A stretch of DNA of 64,000 nucleotides from Ligilactobacillus sp900765635 (GTDB lineage Bacteria > Bacillota > Bacilli > Lactobacillales > Lactobacillaceae): assembly GCF_949152225.1 (NCBI RefSeq), contig NZ_CASCJC010000001.1, forward strand, positions 1,612,001 through 1,676,000, read 5' to 3'. The stretch's first letter is position 1. Every line of letters starts with the position of its first letter. Under the pieces are notes generated by a model that was not told the DNA's origin, did no database searches, and saw only the letters and a program-made list of their open reading frames with translations. Below, in pieces: positions 30,328-40,387 of the stretch. The position numbers were made by a program, and so were the translations under genes.

Positions 30328-30356
30328 ATGATAACAATTAATTTATTCTATGTCAA
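30328..30356 (-). promoter_or_regulatory. rRNA operon promoter P1
   Basis: Minus strand: TTGACA (30351-30356), 17-nt spacer, TATCAT (30328-30333). Lies 74 bases upstream of P2, a tandem layout typical of rRNA operons. Confidence 0.82.
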
Positions 30357-30609
30357 CATTCTTTTATGTTGCTTTAATTCGTCATCAATTAGCATAATCA
30401 ACTATACCCAGTTTTTAGGCTTTCGTCAAGCCTTTTTTTAACGAAAAAAAGCTTAAAAACACGCCAATTCACACATAAAATGAACATTACATCTTAAAGC
30501 AAACACTACGTTATTTAAATTCCGAAAATTAAAACAAAGACTTGCTTTGATACCCGTTTTAACATCTCAAAAAACGAATAAAATTTTTCCAAAAAAATAC
30601 TATCCCAAT

Positions 30610-30649
30610 AAAAAAAGCATCAAAACTAGCCCAGTTTACTAGTTTTGAT
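30610..30649 (-). terminator. tyrS terminator
   Basis: ATCAAAACTAG (30619-30629) pairs with CTAGTTTTGAT (30639-30649); on the minus strand a GC pair and seven T follow. Confidence 0.9.
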
Positions 30650-30681
30650 ACTCTTTTTAGCTATATTTTTATCAATGAAAA

Positions 30682-31938
30682 TTATTGATCAACACGTGCT
30701 AAGAAATATTTCTTCTTTCCACGACGAACAATCACAAATTTACCATCAAAGCTTTTGCTTGGATCTAACACGAAATCCAAATCTTGTTGTCGTTGTCCAT
30801 TAATATAGATTGCACCGTTTTGAACATCTTCACGTGCTTGGCGTTTTGATGGTTCAATCCTATTGGCAACTAACCAGTCTACTAAGTTAGCCGCTTGGGA
30901 GCTAACATGTACAGTCGGCATGTTTTTAAAGCCTTGTTCGATTTCTTCAACGGTTAAATCTTTAACTTCACCTGAAAATAGTGCCTTAGAAATATGTTGT
31001 GCTTGTTGTACTGCTTTTGCGCCATGAACAAAAGTAGTTACTTCGGTCGCTAAAGTTCTTTGTGCTTCACGCTTTTCAGGACAAGTCTTAACTTGTTCTT
31101 CTAAGTGAGCAATTTGCGCTTGATCTAAGAAAGTAAAGTATTTCAAATATTTAATGACGTCACGGTCATCTTGATTTAACCAGAATTGGTAAAATTCATA
31201 TGGTGTTGTCTTTTCGGCATCCAACCAAACAGCACCACCAGCGGTTTTACCAAACTTAGTTCCGTCTGCTTTAAGCATCAATGGAATCGTCAAACCATAA
31301 GCTTGCACATCTGAGCCTTCCATTCGATGAATCAAGTCAATTCCCGCCGTAATGTTACCCCATTGATCGGCACCACCAATTTGAAGTTGCACATCATTTT
31401 GCTTTAACAAATGATGGAAATCAATCGATTGTAAAATTTGGTAGGTGAATTCTGTATAAGAAATCCCAACTTCCAACCGACTCGCAACCACTTCTTTATT
31501 CAACATGGTATTTAAATTAAACAATTTACCATAGTCACGCAAAAAACCTAACAAATCAATCTTAGATAACCAATCATAATTATTAACAATCGTAATATTA
31601 TCTTGTCCAAACAAAGCTTTCATCTGTGCTGTCAAGCATTGTTCATTATGATGGATTGTTTCCATTGATTGTAACTTTCTTTCAGAGTTTTTACCAGAAG
31701 GATCCCCAATCGAACCCGTTCCTCCTCCAATTACAATGTGTGCACGATGGCCTGCCATTTGAAATCTTTTCAACATCATAAATGGAATCAAATGACCAAT
31801 ATGAAGACTATCTCCTGTTGGATCAACCCCACAGTATAAACCCACGGATTTTTCACTCAAAAGCTTAGCCAAGCCTTCTTCGTCTGTGATTTGATTCAAG
31901 GCATCGCGCCATTTCAATTCTGCCAATACGTCTTGCAT
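30682..31938 (-). CDS. tyrS: Tyrosyl-tRNA synthetase
   Basis: 418 aa class I synthetase charging tRNA-Tyr. HIGH motif in GDSLHIGHLIPF (about 43-54), KMSKS-equivalent KFGKT in GTKFGKTAGG, tyrosine pocket residues in GVDPTG and YTEFTYQILQ, and a C-terminal S4 RNA-binding domain (about 350-415). Expression is controlled by the T-box leader immediately upstream. Confidence 0.97.
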   Translation of the reverse strand: MQDVLAELKWRDALNQITDEEGLAKLLSEKSVGLYCGVDPTGDSLHIGHLIPFMMLKRFQMAGHRAHIVIGGGTGSIGDPSGKNSERKLQSMETIHHNEQCLTAQMKALFGQDNITIVNNYDWLSKIDLLGFLRDYGKLFNLNTMLNKEVVASRLEVGISYTEFTYQILQSIDFHHLLKQNDVQLQIGGADQWGNITAGIDLIHRMEGSDVQAYGLTIPLMLKADGTKFGKTAGGAVWLDAEKTTPYEFYQFWLNQDDRDVIKYLKYFTFLDQAQIAHLEEQVKTCPEKREAQRTLATEVTTFVHGAKAVQQAQHISKALFSGEVKDLTVEEIEQGFKNMPTVHVSSQAANLVDWLVANRIEPSKRQAREDVQNGAIYINGQRQQDLDFVLDPSKSFDGKFVIVRRGKKKYFLARVDQ

Positions 31939-31996
31939 CTACAAAAAACCTCCTAAATTAGTTTGAATCAAAGCCAAATCGCGCTAAACAGGCAAT

Positions 31997-32230
31997 AAAA
32001 AAAGTCCCCAATGCTCCAAGGCATCAGGGACGAAAATAACATCTTCCGCGTTACCACCCAGATTACTCATCATAAAATGAGTCAACTCTGCCATCGTTAT
32101 CGGAATGACCCGTTTAATAACTCCATAGTGTAATTCAAAGCAACGATATGCCTTGGTTTGCAGCTTCCACCAAGTCTCTAAGCCAGTGATCGTCCTTTTA
32201 CTGCGCTACTTCAACGTCAATTCTTACCAT
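31997..32230 (-). promoter_or_regulatory. Tyr T-box riboswitch
   Basis: Leader RNA that senses uncharged tRNA-Tyr. Visible: the T-box bulge region GGGTGGTAACGCGGAAG (32043-32062), a specifier TAC in GAATTACAC at 32130-32132, the AGAGA-type stem I segment further 5', and an intrinsic terminator (GTCCCTGATGC pairing with GCATTGGGGAC, 32004-32031) followed by seven T. When uncharged tRNA-Tyr binds, the terminator should give way to the antiterminator formed with the T-box sequence. Confidence 0.9.
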
Positions 32231-32231
32231 C

Positions 32232-32260
32232 ATATTATGCTATTCATTTTAAAAAAGCAA
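32232..32260 (-). promoter_or_regulatory. tyrS promoter
   Basis: Minus strand: TTGCTT (32255-32260), 17-nt spacer, TAATAT (32232-32237), directly upstream of the T-box leader. Confidence 0.6.
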
Positions 32261-32263
32261 GTA

Positions 32264-32713
32264 TTATTTAGCTTGATAATGTTGCTGACACTCTGGGCAC
32301 AAGCCATAAACTTCATATTTGCTATTATAGACATGATATCCAGTAACTTGAGCAGCATCGTTTTCTAAATCACGGTAAGCGCCATTTTCAACATCAATAA
32401 TCTTATCGCAATTAACACAAATAACATGATAATGTGGTGTTCCCAAATAATCATAGCGCATATGTCCACTATTATCTGGTGCAACTTCGACGATTAATTT
32501 GTGCTTTAATAACAATTCCAAGGTATTATAGACAGTCGCTAAACTCACGCTAAAACCATTTTGGCAAACATATTCATAAATCATTTCGACTGAAGGATGC
32601 TTGCGCCCGGTCATTAAATAAGCCAAAATAACTTGTCTTTGTGGTGTATTTTTAATTCCATTTTTCTTTAAGCTATCTGCAGCTGCCAATAAAACTTCTT
32701 GGTCCCGCAACAT
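32264..32713 (-). CDS. perR: Fur-family regulator, PerR-like
   Basis: 149 aa. Winged helix (about 20-80, NTPQRQVILAYL...SLATVYNTLELL) and a dimerisation domain with structural zinc site CVNC and CPEC. The regulatory metal ligands of PerR appear conserved: His in RKHPSVEMIY, Asp in RYDY, and HYH. That pattern points to a peroxide sensor oxidised at its Fe-bound His residues; Zur or Fur function is less likely. Confidence 0.85.
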   Translation of the reverse strand: MLRDQEVLLAAADSLKKNGIKNTPQRQVILAYLMTGRKHPSVEMIYEYVCQNGFSVSLATVYNTLELLLKHKLIVEVAPDNSGHMRYDYLGTPHYHVICVNCDKIIDVENGAYRDLENDAAQVTGYHVYNSKYEVYGLCPECQQHYQAK

Positions 32714-32829
32714 ATCATCGCCCCCTTTTATCTTTTGAAAGTTTATATCTTAATAAAAATTGTAAATGTGTGTTTTCTTGCCTATATTATCGCTCAAATC
32801 AGCCTAAAAGTCCAATTAAAGTATCTTAA

Positions 32830-33411
32830 TCATATGCAACGTTGCAATGCCAAAAAAGCATCTTGAAGATGAATCATCCACGTTTGCGGAAACAAGTTAA
32901 CCAAAGTTCCACTGACAAGTGCATGTATTTCAAGCAATAACAAACATAAAATCAAACCTAAAACCAAAATCTCTTCGATTCCACCTGTGCGATAGTAGAG
33001 TAGTTTACCCTTGCGTTTATTGCGCTTTTGTTTTTTTAACGGCCATAACCAACGAACTGTTTCCTTAGAAAAAGTATCTTCTAACAAATGAGCTAAATAG
33101 CCTAAAATCAGCCAAAAACCCACGTATTGAGCCGCATTGGTCAAATATTTATCTTGTAGCCAAGCCATAATCACAAAAACCACCACAAGCGCCAATAGCG
33201 AATGTGTCGCTCCACGATGCCCTAAGGTTTTATTGGTTACTTTGCTGACGATTTTATTACGTTTACCTAAAAAAGACTGCGGATGGTCAATATCTGGCAA
33301 CAATGCACCTAAGCCCAAAGCAAATAAATTGAGCGGACTAACTTGTTGAACGCTAGCCATCATAGGTAAGCCTAACACAACAGTCGTTGCCAAATGAGTT
33401 TTATATTGCAC
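32830..33411 (-). CDS. YdjM-like membrane-bound metal-dependent hydrolase
   Basis: 193 aa, about four or five hydrophobic helices. Conserved family motifs ALLPDIDHPQS, GHRGATHSLL and YLAHLLEDTFS supply the His/Asp metal ligands. The E. coli relative YdjM is an SOS-linked inner-membrane protein with unclear substrate. No LexA site recognised here. Confidence 0.85.
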   Translation of the reverse strand: MQYKTHLATTVVLGLPMMASVQQVSPLNLFALGLGALLPDIDHPQSFLGKRNKIVSKVTNKTLGHRGATHSLLALVVVFVIMAWLQDKYLTNAAQYVGFWLILGYLAHLLEDTFSKETVRWLWPLKKQKRNKRKGKLLYYRTGGIEEILVLGLILCLLLLEIHALVSGTLVNLFPQTWMIHLQDAFLALQRCI

Positions 33412-33436
33412 GAACGTTTTCCTTTCTTAACATAAA

Positions 33437-36400
33437 TCAGTTTATTTCTTGATAGCTAACTTGGCTTTTACCATTTTTATTCGTAATAATCAATTTAGCC
33501 GGGATTCTTTCTCGCAATTCTTGCACGTGACTAATAATACCAATCATTTTGTTTTTACCTTCGATGGTTTGCAAGACATTCAACGCAACATCAAGTGCAT
33601 CGCTATCTAGCGAACCGAAGCCTTCATCAATAAATAAAGCATCGATTTGCACGCCACCAGCTTCATTTTGAATGACTTCACCTAATGCCAAGGCTAAACA
33701 AAGGGCCGCAATGAAGCTTTCACCACCCGATAAAGTCTTGACTGAACGAATGGTTCCGATATTACCATCATAAATATCTAATTCCAATCCTGTACTTGAT
33801 TGAGCACGCCCCTTTTGATTATCTAAGCATAACGCATAACGTCCATAGGTAAGTTGGTTTAACCTTTGATTTGCTAAGCGCAAGACTTCAATGAATCTTT
33901 GCCGTAGCACATAACGTTCAAAGCTTAACTTCAAAGGATTCTTACCACTCATGGTTTCACTTAATTGCATATATTGCATAGCTAACTCTTGTTTTGCGGC
34001 ATTTTCTTTTAATAACTTTAATATCTGAACTTGAGCATTTTGATTATTTTGATAGTTAGCCTGTGCTAGCATCGTTTCTTTATTGATAGCTTCTTGAGCT
34101 AATTTAGCCGCTTGTAATTGCGCTTTAGTTTGATCTAAGTTTGGTCGTTGCTTAGTTGCTAACAACTCGTTTGCTTGCTCAATAATCTGTTTGGCTAACT
34201 GATAATTTAAATAAAAATCGTTGACCTGTTGGCGTTTAGCATTAAGTTGATTAAGTTTTGTGCTTAAAAGTTGCATTTGCTGATAATCTTTGACTTTTGC
34301 ATCGGTAGCAAAAAGAGCCGCTAAATCCTGTCTAGCTTGTTGCAAAATTTGTTTTTCTGCTTGAATCTGTTGACTAAGTTCTACTTTTAACCCTTGAAGT
34401 CTCCCAAGCTCGATTGCTTGTTGATATTCTTGCTCTTTTACTTTGGTCAATTCTGCTTTGTAGTCTTGTAAGACTTGTTGTTTAGCCGTTAAATCTGTGC
34501 GCAATTGCGCAGTATTTTCATATTGTTTAGGAACATGTTTTTGTTGTTCTTGTTTACGTGCTTGTAAAATATTACATTGCTCAGTAACTTGTTGATAATT
34601 ATCTTGTTGTTCCTTTAAGGCTTGCTCAGCTTTTTTTAGCTCGTCTGTTAAATAATTTAATTTTTGCGCCATTTCTTCTTTTTGAGCGCTTTGTGTTTCA
34701 AAATATTTTTCGTCTTTTTCTTGGCGCTTAACTAAGGCTTGATAGAAATTGTCAAATGTTGTTAAGCTTGGTGTCTGCGCCAATTGCCACTTAGCAAAAG
34801 TAACCGTCAAAGTCTGCGTTAACTCCTCTTGAAGTGCGTGCAGTTGCGTGGTACGTTGCTGTTGAACACCTAGCATATTATTTAACAACGAACTTTGTTT
34901 TTCTGCTTTTTGACTCAAAGCATCAAGTTGTTCTTGACTAAGAACTTGTTTTGTCATATCTAAGCTAGCTAGATTAGGATGATGAATCGAGCCACACAAC
35001 GGACATGGGGTACCTGGCTTTAGTTTGGCCGCTAACTGGGTAATTTGGTGCATAATCGCATCGTTTTGTTCTTTTTTTAATTGCGCATTTAAAGCGGTAA
35101 CCTCTTTTTGTTTAGCATCAATTGTTTTTTGTGCTGTACTAACTTCTTGGTAAAGTTTATCCTTATTGTCGGCTAATTTATGCAGCTGTTTTTGATCATT
35201 AGCGAATTCAGTTAGTTTAGCTGCATTAGCTTGCAATTTAAGCTTTAATTCTTCTAGATTCTCTAACTTTTCATAGCGTTCGCTTAAATCTTGCTGTTGT
35301 TGACTTAACGTTGCTTGCTTTTCATTAGCAAGTTTTACTTTTTGCGCTATTTTCGTTTGAGCCTGCATTTGCGCTGCGAGCTGCTCTAGCAATAATTCTA
35401 ATTGTTCAAATACAGCTAAACTAGTTGTTAATTCCTGAATTTCTTGTGCTAAATCTTTCATCTTAGCATCTTGTTGCTCAAGTTTAGCTAAATCGCTTTG
35501 CGTTTGTTGCTGTTTTTTTTGAATTACTTGCAAATCATTTGTAAGATTAGTTTCTTTATCTGCTAACATCAAGCTTTTAGCCTGCGAATCTTGCCATTTT
35601 TTCAAGATTATCAAATTTTTTTGAACCCATTCTAATTGATTGACCTCATCAGATAAAGCATCCATCTGAGCTTTTTTAGCCTCTAATTTTTCTAGTTTAA
35701 AGGTTGCTTCATCTAAACGTTTAAACTCAGCGCTCAAACTTTCTTGTTTTTGTAATTCTTTAGCCAACTGCTCGACTAAGTCATTTTTTTGTTGCATTTT
35801 AACTTGTAAATCAGCGGCTTTTTGTTTGAGCTCATCCAAATAAACGGTAAAATCTTGCAACCACTCTTCATTTGTTTTAGTACTGTCTAAATTCGTGATT
35901 TGTTGTTTGATTTGGTTAATTTGCTCATTTAACTTTTGCACATCGCCTTGTTCTTTTTTGGCGCGCTCTTGTACCTTTTGTCCCCAAAGATTAAACAAGG
36001 TAGTCCCAAAAAGATCACGTAAAACCTCTTCTTTTTTATTACTATCGGCCAATAAAAAGGTTTGAAACTTTCCTTGTGGTAATAAAATCGTTTGAACAAA
36101 CTGTTCGGCTTTTAACTTCAACAAATTTGTGATAAAGTCTTGAACTTCACGCGTCTTTGTCAATTCAACTTGTGTTCCATCATCTTTTTGATAACGCAAA
36201 CAAACACTGCTACTTTTTGAGACTGTTTTATCTTGGCGTTTAGATTGGAGAACTTGTGCAGGCATCCTAGTGATTTCGTATAGTTTTTGTTGATGTTCAA
36301 AAGTAAAATAAACACTAGTTGGTTGCGTTGGTTTAGCAAATTCTGAGCGCATTTGTTCGGCACTACGTAAATTGCCCGAAGTTTGGCCGTATAAGGCATA

Positions 36401-36547
36401 ACACATTGCATCAAACAAGGTACTCTTACCACTTCCGGTCTTACCGGTAATCAAAAACAACGCTTGATGGGTAAAGCGCTCAAAATCAATTTCTTGATCG
36501 ACATAAGGACCAAAATTTTGCAGTCTTAACATACGTGGCTTCATCAC
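33437..36547 (-). CDS. sbcC: Exonuclease SbcC, SMC-like ATPase subunit
   Basis: 1036 aa. Walker A GKTGSGKST (35-43), long Gln/Lys/Glu-rich coiled coils on both sides of a zinc hook CPLCG (around residue 520), and the C-terminal ABC half with the signature LSGGESFIAALCLALALGE and Walker B ALFIDEGFGSLD. Works with SbcD to open hairpins and blocked DNA ends. Stop of sbcD and start of sbcC share one base (36547). Confidence 0.96.
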   Translation of the reverse strand: MMKPRMLRLQNFGPYVDQEIDFERFTHQALFLITGKTGSGKSTLFDAMCYALYGQTSGNLRSAEQMRSEFAKPTQPTSVYFTFEHQQKLYEITRMPAQVLQSKRQDKTVSKSSSVCLRYQKDDGTQVELTKTREVQDFITNLLKLKAEQFVQTILLPQGKFQTFLLADSNKKEEVLRDLFGTTLFNLWGQKVQERAKKEQGDVQKLNEQINQIKQQITNLDSTKTNEEWLQDFTVYLDELKQKAADLQVKMQQKNDLVEQLAKELQKQESLSAEFKRLDEATFKLEKLEAKKAQMDALSDEVNQLEWVQKNLIILKKWQDSQAKSLMLADKETNLTNDLQVIQKKQQQTQSDLAKLEQQDAKMKDLAQEIQELTTSLAVFEQLELLLEQLAAQMQAQTKIAQKVKLANEKQATLSQQQQDLSERYEKLENLEELKLKLQANAAKLTEFANDQKQLHKLADNKDKLYQEVSTAQKTIDAKQKEVTALNAQLKKEQNDAIMHQITQLAAKLKPGTPCPLCGSIHHPNLASLDMTKQVLSQEQLDALSQKAEKQSSLLNNMLGVQQQRTTQLHALQEELTQTLTVTFAKWQLAQTPSLTTFDNFYQALVKRQEKDEKYFETQSAQKEEMAQKLNYLTDELKKAEQALKEQQDNYQQVTEQCNILQARKQEQQKHVPKQYENTAQLRTDLTAKQQVLQDYKAELTKVKEQEYQQAIELGRLQGLKVELSQQIQAEKQILQQARQDLAALFATDAKVKDYQQMQLLSTKLNQLNAKRQQVNDFYLNYQLAKQIIEQANELLATKQRPNLDQTKAQLQAAKLAQEAINKETMLAQANYQNNQNAQVQILKLLKENAAKQELAMQYMQLSETMSGKNPLKLSFERYVLRQRFIEVLRLANQRLNQLTYGRYALCLDNQKGRAQSSTGLELDIYDGNIGTIRSVKTLSGGESFIAALCLALALGEVIQNEAGGVQIDALFIDEGFGSLDSDALDVALNVLQTIEGKNKMIGIISHVQELRERIPAKLIITNKNGKSQVSYQEIN

Positions 36548-37668
36548 TAGACCTCCTTTTGCACATCTATCAAAGCTTGTTTAGCCCATTGTAATTGTTT
36601 TTGACTAATAGCGTTTTGATTAACCTCTTCAAAAAAGCCCTGCAATAATTCGATTGGTTCTAGGTGTTTAAGTTCTTCTTTAGGCGTAAATCCTAACAAA
36701 TCATTGCTCCAATTAACGCGCTTTAGACTCAATATTTTAGGGTAACAACTACGCAAGCGCTCTATTGCATTAACAATTATTTGTGTATCGGTTAGTTCGA
36801 TACCAATATAATCATCGCGATTGATAGTCGCAACAAAGCTTGGCTCTGTTAAATCAGCAAACGCTCCTTTAAGAACTTTAACATCATGTTTAGGCTCTAA
36901 CGCAATAAATTCACTGGTTTGTTCTTTCGTATCGACTAACCACACACCTTTTTGACTGTTAGCTTCTGCTAAAGAATACTTCAAAGGCGTACCACTGTAT
37001 TTGATGTTAGGATGTTTAAGAGCATTTTTATCATGCAAATGTCCCAAGGCAACATAATCAAAAATTTCTAAACAATCCGTTCCTACTGGGCTAAGTCCCC
37101 CGACTTCTAATAAGGTTTCGGATGCACTTTTAGTACTACCGGCCGCAAAAAAATGTGCGATTAAAACATGCTTTTTATCTGGTAAAAACAACTTTTGCAT
37201 CTCTTTAACCGCTCGTTTTACCGCCTGTGCTGTAGTAGCAATTTCTTGATCTTCAAAGTAATTGCGTGCTTCTTGTGGTTCAAAATAAGGCAACATAAAA
37301 AACTGCACGTCAGCAAAAACAACTGGCTCAAAAGCTTGAGCAAATGAGGTGCGCAAATAAAAATCCGTCGCATCAAACCATTGACTCCCTGTATCTAAAC
37401 GTACCGCTGAATCATGGTTGCCATTGATAACAAACAAAGGTAGTTTAGCTTGCAAGTTTAACTCTTCTAAAAGTTGATTAACCGTTTGGACACACTGCTC
37501 GTTTGGCAAGGAGCGATCATAGATATCTCCTGCAACCACTATTGCATCTACTTTTTTATCTAGACTGATGTTTTTTAATTGTTGAAAAATATAAAGTTGA
37601 TCTTCTAGCAGATCAAAACCATGTAATTTTTTGCCAACATGCCAGTCTGCCGTATGAATAAAGCGCAT
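36547..37668 (-). CDS. sbcD: Exonuclease SbcD, nuclease subunit
   Basis: 373 aa from the ATG at 37668 (MRFIHTADWHVGKKLHG), with AAAGGGTGG just upstream; the longer TTG start adds an unlikely 20 residues. Metallophosphoesterase motifs: DWHVG, GDIYDR, GNHDS, IAHFF and GHLHDK. Mn-dependent 3'-5' exonuclease and endonuclease of the SbcCD complex. Confidence 0.95.
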   Translation of the reverse strand: MRFIHTADWHVGKKLHGFDLLEDQLYIFQQLKNISLDKKVDAIVVAGDIYDRSLPNEQCVQTVNQLLEELNLQAKLPLFVINGNHDSAVRLDTGSQWFDATDFYLRTSFAQAFEPVVFADVQFFMLPYFEPQEARNYFEDQEIATTAQAVKRAVKEMQKLFLPDKKHVLIAHFFAAGSTKSASETLLEVGGLSPVGTDCLEIFDYVALGHLHDKNALKHPNIKYSGTPLKYSLAEANSQKGVWLVDTKEQTSEFIALEPKHDVKVLKGAFADLTEPSFVATINRDDYIGIELTDTQIIVNAIERLRSCYPKILSLKRVNWSNDLLGFTPKEELKHLEPIELLQGFFEEVNQNAISQKQLQWAKQALIDVQKEV

Positions 37669-37756
37669 CTTAACCACCCTTTTTTCCAAAATCTCTCTGT
37701 CTTTTATTTTACGGTATCTAGCCGGCAAGTGCTAGTTTTTGACAAACATTTGTTCA

Positions 37757-37792
37757 GTAAAAAACCGCCCACTTCAACCAAAGCGTGGGCGG
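37757..37792 (-). terminator. ackA terminator
   Basis: CCGCCCAC (37765-37772) pairs with GTGGGCGG (37785-37792); on the minus strand a run of six T follows. Confidence 0.9.
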
Positions 37793-37798
37793 CCTTTC

Positions 37799-38974
37799 TT
37801 AGGCTAATTTTTCTTTAATCGCTTGAATCATTGCTAACTCTTCATTAGTTGGAATTACCAAGACTTTGATACGAGCATCTTTAGATGAAATTTCACCTAC
37901 TTTAACGGTGGCATTTTTTTGTTCGTCGATTTGAACGCCTAAACAAGCCAATTGATGGCAAATTTGCGCACGTAATGCCGGATTATTTTCGCCAATTCCT
38001 CCAGCAAAGACTAAAACATCGGTTCCACCTAACTCAACAAAATAACTTCCGACGTATTTAACAATTCGATTAACGAAAATGTCTAGCGCTAACTGACAAC
38101 GTGGATTATCTTTTTGTTGTAGCAAATCACGCATGTCAGGCGAAACACCCGATATCCCTAATAAACCTGCTTTTGTGTTTAATAAATCTAAAACTTCATT
38201 TACATTAAGTGCTAATTTATCCATCAAAAATGGGATTATAGACGGATCACAATCTCCACTGCGCGTCCCCATCGTCACTCCAGTTAAAGGAGTAAAGCCC
38301 ATCGAAGTATCATAAGCCTTACCGTCTTTAAGTGCTGCTAACGAAGAGCCACTTCCTAGATGCAAAGTAATCATCTTCAATTCTTCTAGTGGTCGCTTTA
38401 GATAAGCCGCAGCTTGTTTAGAAATGTAATCATGACTGATTCCATGTTCACCATAGCGTCTAATATGATACTTTTGTGTTAAATCATATGGCAAACTAAA
38501 AATCGCATTTGTTTCTGGCATTTGCGTAAAAAAGCTACTATCAAAAACCGCATATTGGGCAACATCTGGCAAAACTTGTTGCATTAACTCAATATATTTA
38601 GCCTCCATTGGATTATGCAATGGTGCGTGATCGCTTAAAGCCTTAATTTTAGCTAGACTTTCTTTAGTAATCAACGTTGCTTCGTGGAATTCTTCTCCTC
38701 CTGCAACAACTCGATGCCCGACACAAACAATCTGCTCTAACGTCGTGATTTTTAATTCAACTAATTTTTCGATAATCAAACGTGCTGCTGTTTCATAATC
38801 TAAATTATCAATACTCGTTTGATAATTTTGCACACCATAGCTAATCTCAAACAGCGCACCAGGCATCAGCATTCTTTCAACCAATCCTTTAGCCACAACC
38901 GCTTCGGTATCTGCATCAAAAAGTTTCCATTTAACCGACGAACTGCCGGCATTCATTAATAAAATATTTGCCAT
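37799..38974 (-). CDS. ackA: Acetate kinase
   Basis: 391 aa from the ATG at 38974 (MANILLMNAGSSSVKWKLFD), with AAGGAG upstream; the six-residue longer start lies over the ribosome site. Motifs NAGSSSVK, the GHRVVAGGE loop, THLGSGSSLAA, TMGTRSGDCDP and FAGGIGENNPA are all present. Makes ATP from acetyl phosphate in fermentation. Confidence 0.97.
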   Translation of the reverse strand: MANILLMNAGSSSVKWKLFDADTEAVVAKGLVERMLMPGALFEISYGVQNYQTSIDNLDYETAARLIIEKLVELKITTLEQIVCVGHRVVAGGEEFHEATLITKESLAKIKALSDHAPLHNPMEAKYIELMQQVLPDVAQYAVFDSSFFTQMPETNAIFSLPYDLTQKYHIRRYGEHGISHDYISKQAAAYLKRPLEELKMITLHLGSGSSLAALKDGKAYDTSMGFTPLTGVTMGTRSGDCDPSIIPFLMDKLALNVNEVLDLLNTKAGLLGISGVSPDMRDLLQQKDNPRCQLALDIFVNRIVKYVGSYFVELGGTDVLVFAGGIGENNPALRAQICHQLACLGVQIDEQKNATVKVGEISSKDARIKVLVIPTNEELAMIQAIKEKLA

Positions 38975-39115
38975 TTTGCCACTCCTTAACATTAATATTT
39001 AAATTATATAATACTTTTCAGAAAAATCAGCTTTATTTTCACTAAAAATGAAAAAATATCGCTTACAGCAAGATTGTGCTACAATTGAATCAAAGTAATC
39101 TAAGGAGGTTTTCAT

Positions 39116-40027
39116 ATGATTACTAAAAGTACCATCCGCACGGCACAGACTACTTTTATTTGGTATGACATTGTGTCGACATCAGCAGCTGAACGCGAAA
39201 TTTTATTAACCAAACATGGGTTCACACCTAAAATGCTAGATTATGTCAACGATCAACACGAGCATCCACGTTATGATTTACGTGAAGATGCGGCAATGTT
39301 GGTTTACTCAACTCCTGAAATCTTAGACAAAAAACAAGCGCGTTACATCACTAGCCCGATTACTTTTGTTTTAAAAGACGATACATTTTTTACTTTTCAT
39401 TCACCTGGAACACAATACATTATCGAGCTTGTCAAAAATGATGAACACCTAGAAAAACTAGACGGGATGGCAGAATTCATGTTACTAACACTTTATTATG
39501 CAACGACTAGCTTTACAGAGACCATTTTAAAAATCAATGATGTTAAAAACCAGTTAGATACTTCCTTAAACGTCGCGATTACCAATGATAAATTACGTTT
39601 TTTAGCAGAAATCGAAAAAAGCCTAATCTACATCACAAGCGCAACGCAAACGAACTTGTTAATGCTAGAAAATCTCAAATACATGACTATCGGTCAAAAG
39701 CTAAATCACAGCAATCGTATCTTGTTAAAAGACATTTTATTTGATGCTCGCCAAGCCCAACGCATGGCGCAAATTTCAAGTGACGTGACCGCACGCATCT
39801 CGGCGACCTCAAACACGATTCTAAACAACACCCTCAACGATACGATGAAATTTTTGACAGTTTGGTCACTTGTTTTGACTATTCCTACCATCATCACCGG
39901 CTTTTATGGCATGAACGTCTTATTACCAGCCGCCAATAACGATTGGGCTTGGGCCTTAATTATCTTATTGAATCTACTCTTTATCGGTGGCTTAATCGCC
40001 TTTTTGAAAAAACACCATTTATTGTAA
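39116..40027 (+). CDS. corA: CorA-family divalent cation transporter
   Basis: 303 aa. Large cytoplasmic N-domain, then two C-terminal helices (about 241-262 and 274-294); the selectivity motif GMN follows helix 1 in TGFYGMNV. Transports Mg2+ (or Co2+/Ni2+). AAGGAGG lies 9 bases before the ATG, and an extended -10 TGC-TACAAT lies about 40 bases upstream. Confidence 0.93.
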   Translation: MITKSTIRTAQTTFIWYDIVSTSAAEREILLTKHGFTPKMLDYVNDQHEHPRYDLREDAAMLVYSTPEILDKKQARYITSPITFVLKDDTFFTFHSPGTQYIIELVKNDEHLEKLDGMAEFMLLTLYYATTSFTETILKINDVKNQLDTSLNVAITNDKLRFLAEIEKSLIYITSATQTNLLMLENLKYMTIGQKLNHSNRILLKDILFDARQAQRMAQISSDVTARISATSNTILNNTLNDTMKFLTVWSLVLTIPTIITGFYGMNVLLPAANNDWAWALIILLNLLFIGGLIAFLKKHHLL

Positions 40028-40029
40028 AT

Positions 40030-40068
40030 AAAAAGGAGTTTTCATCGCAATAATGAAAACTCCTTTTT
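40030..40068. terminator. corA terminator (bidirectional)
   Basis: Perfect 16-bp stem AAAAAGGAGTTTTCAT (40030-40045) with its complement (40053-40068). Convergent genes end on both sides. Confidence 0.9.
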
Positions 40069-40071
40069 TAA

Positions 40072-40305
40072 TTAATCAACTAATTTGCCGACTACCGGTA
40101 ATTTAGCTAAAACACGAGGCCCATGCGGTGATTTTGCCAATCCCGCTGTCACGTCATTACCAACCTTATTACCATGGTGAACCAATTTTTGCCACCCTTT
40201 AGCATTGGTCACATCATATATCACACCATCAACTGCGATATATGCTGGTTTACCTTCACCGTTATAAGTTGCCAATTGTTCTTTTGTAAATGTTTGTTCT
40301 GTCAT
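40072..40305 (-). CDS. Small cytochrome-b5-like domain protein
   Basis: 77 aa from the ATG at 40305 (MTEQTFTKEQLATYNGEGKPAYIAVDG), preceded by GGGAGGC. Matches the bacterial cytochrome b5/steroid-binding mini-domain (TKEQL...YNG...PAYIAVDGVIYDVT, HHGNKVGNDVT...HG). The family may bind haem; with only HH and HG available, binding is uncertain. Role unknown. Confidence 0.8.
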   Translation of the reverse strand: MTEQTFTKEQLATYNGEGKPAYIAVDGVIYDVTNAKGWQKLVHHGNKVGNDVTAGLAKSPHGPRVLAKLPVVGKLVD

Positions 40306-40387
40306 CTTAAAGCCTCCCTTAATTCGCACGTGCTAACTATCTTAAGTGTAACACTTCTAGCTTGCTCACACAAAAACGATGCCTAAC

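Larger units (their letters stand above)
30108..30681. other. rRNA promoter region and tyrS terminator
   Basis: 574 bases without a protein gene. It contains the 16S leader, two tandem rRNA promoters (30254-30282 and 30328-30356), a bidirectional terminator hairpin AGGCTT...AAGCCT at about 30416-30440, AT-rich sequence, and the tyrS terminator at 30610-30649. Confidence 0.8.

Noticed and set aside
36160..36432. 90-codon frame overlapping sbcC
   Set aside because: Out-of-frame shadow of the conserved SbcC ATPase segment.
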